Assembly (NCBI RefSeq): GCF_000425105.1
Contig: NZ_KE384304.1
Location: forward strand, 209,319 to 273,318
Source of the DNA: Agrococcus lahaulensis DSM 17612
GTDB lineage: Bacteria > Actinomycetota > Actinomycetes > Actinomycetales > Microbacteriaceae
Direction of reading: 5' to 3'
Length of the DNA stretch: 64,000 nt
In this document: positions 63,671-64,000 of the stretch, one piece after another
Layout: each line of letters starts with the position of its first letter
How positions within the stretch are numbered: position 1 is the first letter of the stretch
The notes under the pieces: model-generated
Databases searched by the model: none
What the model was told of the DNA's origin: nothing
What the model saw: the letters and a program-made list of their open reading frames with translations, nothing else
Program-made: the position numbers and the translations under genes

Positions 63671-64000
63671 TGAACCGTCCCCGGTTTGATGCCGGTTCCT
63701 TTCGAGTCTGGAAGGAAGATAGTCATCATGCCGAAGCAGATCCCGGAGGAGACGAAGCAGCGAGCGATCCGGCTCGTGCTCGACCACCTCGATGAGTACC
63801 CGAACCTGACGACCGCGTGCGAGACGGTCTCGAAACGGCTCGGCTTCGGGGCCGAGTCGCTGCGCCGATGGGTGCGGCAGGCTCAGATCGACGCCGGCGA
63901 ACGGCAGGGCGCCTCGACGAGCGAGTCGGAGCGGGTGCGGCGGCTTGAGCGGGAGAACCGTGAGCTGCGTGAGGCGAACGCGATCCTCCGCGACGCGGCG
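63671..64000 (+). mobile_element. IS3-family insertion sequence, left end (runs off window)
   Basis: The likely left terminus TGAACCGTCCCCGG begins at 63671, exactly where the serine recombinase fragment stops, and the IS3-type transposase frame A starts 57 nt later. The right end is outside the window, so the target duplication cannot be seen. Confidence 0.75.
63728..64000 (+). CDS. IS3-family transposase OrfA (3' end outside window)
   Basis: At least 91 codons from ATG 63728 encode the N-terminal helix-turn-helix of IS3 OrfA (ETKQRAIRLVLDHLDEYPNL, RLGFGAESLRRWVRQAQI) and a leucine-zipper-like start (RVRRLERENRELREANAILRD). OrfB, made by frameshift, would follow outside. It is divergent from the cut recombinase. 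Confidence 0.93.
   Translation, partial: MPKQIPEETKQRAIRLVLDHLDEYPNLTTACETVSKRLGFGAESLRRWVRQAQIDAGERQGASTSESERVRRLERENRELREANAILRDAA

Overview
The window is a stretch of a high-GC actinobacterial chromosome. Gene content (SenX3/RegX3, CarD, a bifunctional IspD-IspF, an XPB-type helicase with a helicase-associated partner, DUF3263, DUF3027, DUF4032, LytR_C and WXG100 proteins, GroEL under tandem CIRCE sites) and the many leaderless GTG/ATG starts sitting 6-8 nt after a TAnnnT -10 box point to the family Microbacteriaceae. The genus cannot be fixed from the sequence alone.

Layout. 1-28.5 kb is mostly core genome: the 3' part of a SenX3-like kinase with its RegX3-like regulator, carD-ispDF-cysS-rlmB, a DUF4032 protein, a sugar-ABC ATPase, two tandem DsbA-like thiol proteins, a predicted nuclease-fold gene beside tRNA-Thr, acetyltransferases, msrB, DUF3263/LytR_C, groEL, a WXG100 gene, a second two-component pair, the XPB operon, a cold-shock protein/DUF3027 pair, serC, a DtxR-type regulator and a secreted NlpC/P60 hydrolase.

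29.3-52 kb reads as an accessory extracytoplasmic copper and cytochrome-c island. It starts at tRNA-Arg and ends at a decayed copy of the 5' end of femX. It holds a convergent kinase/regulator pair with a PepSY protein, a system II cytochrome c maturation operon (tlpA-ccdA-resB-ccsB) led by DUF6153, DUF305 and F510_1955-family genes, a thioredoxin-like ferredoxin, an M23 peptidase, a Cys-rich copper-storage-like protein, a second DUF305/F510_1955 pair, and a CsoR-type regulon (FAD oxidoreductase, copZ, an HVHP-motif secreted protein, copA, a His-rich YHS protein, copB, csoR) built around a recognisable CsoR operator. Together these genes would buffer, sense and export copper, and reduce thiols and load haem outside the membrane.

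52-64 kb returns to core genes (DUF4287, femX, a 1243-residue helicase-like protein with degenerate ATPase motifs, mscL, fmdB, a 5-formyl-THF cyclo-ligase, acetyltransferase). It then decays into mobile or broken DNA: a toxin-antitoxin pair whose toxin has lost an internal segment, a frameshifted membrane protein, tRNA-Ala, and a serine recombinase cut by an IS3-type element that runs off the right edge.

The points most worth following are the duplicated DUF305 + F510_1955 module, the P-loop-less helicase/nuclease-like protein, the GTnAC direct repeats before two cell-wall hydrolase genes, and the femX scar at the island border. Percent identities given here are by-eye estimates; no searches were run.
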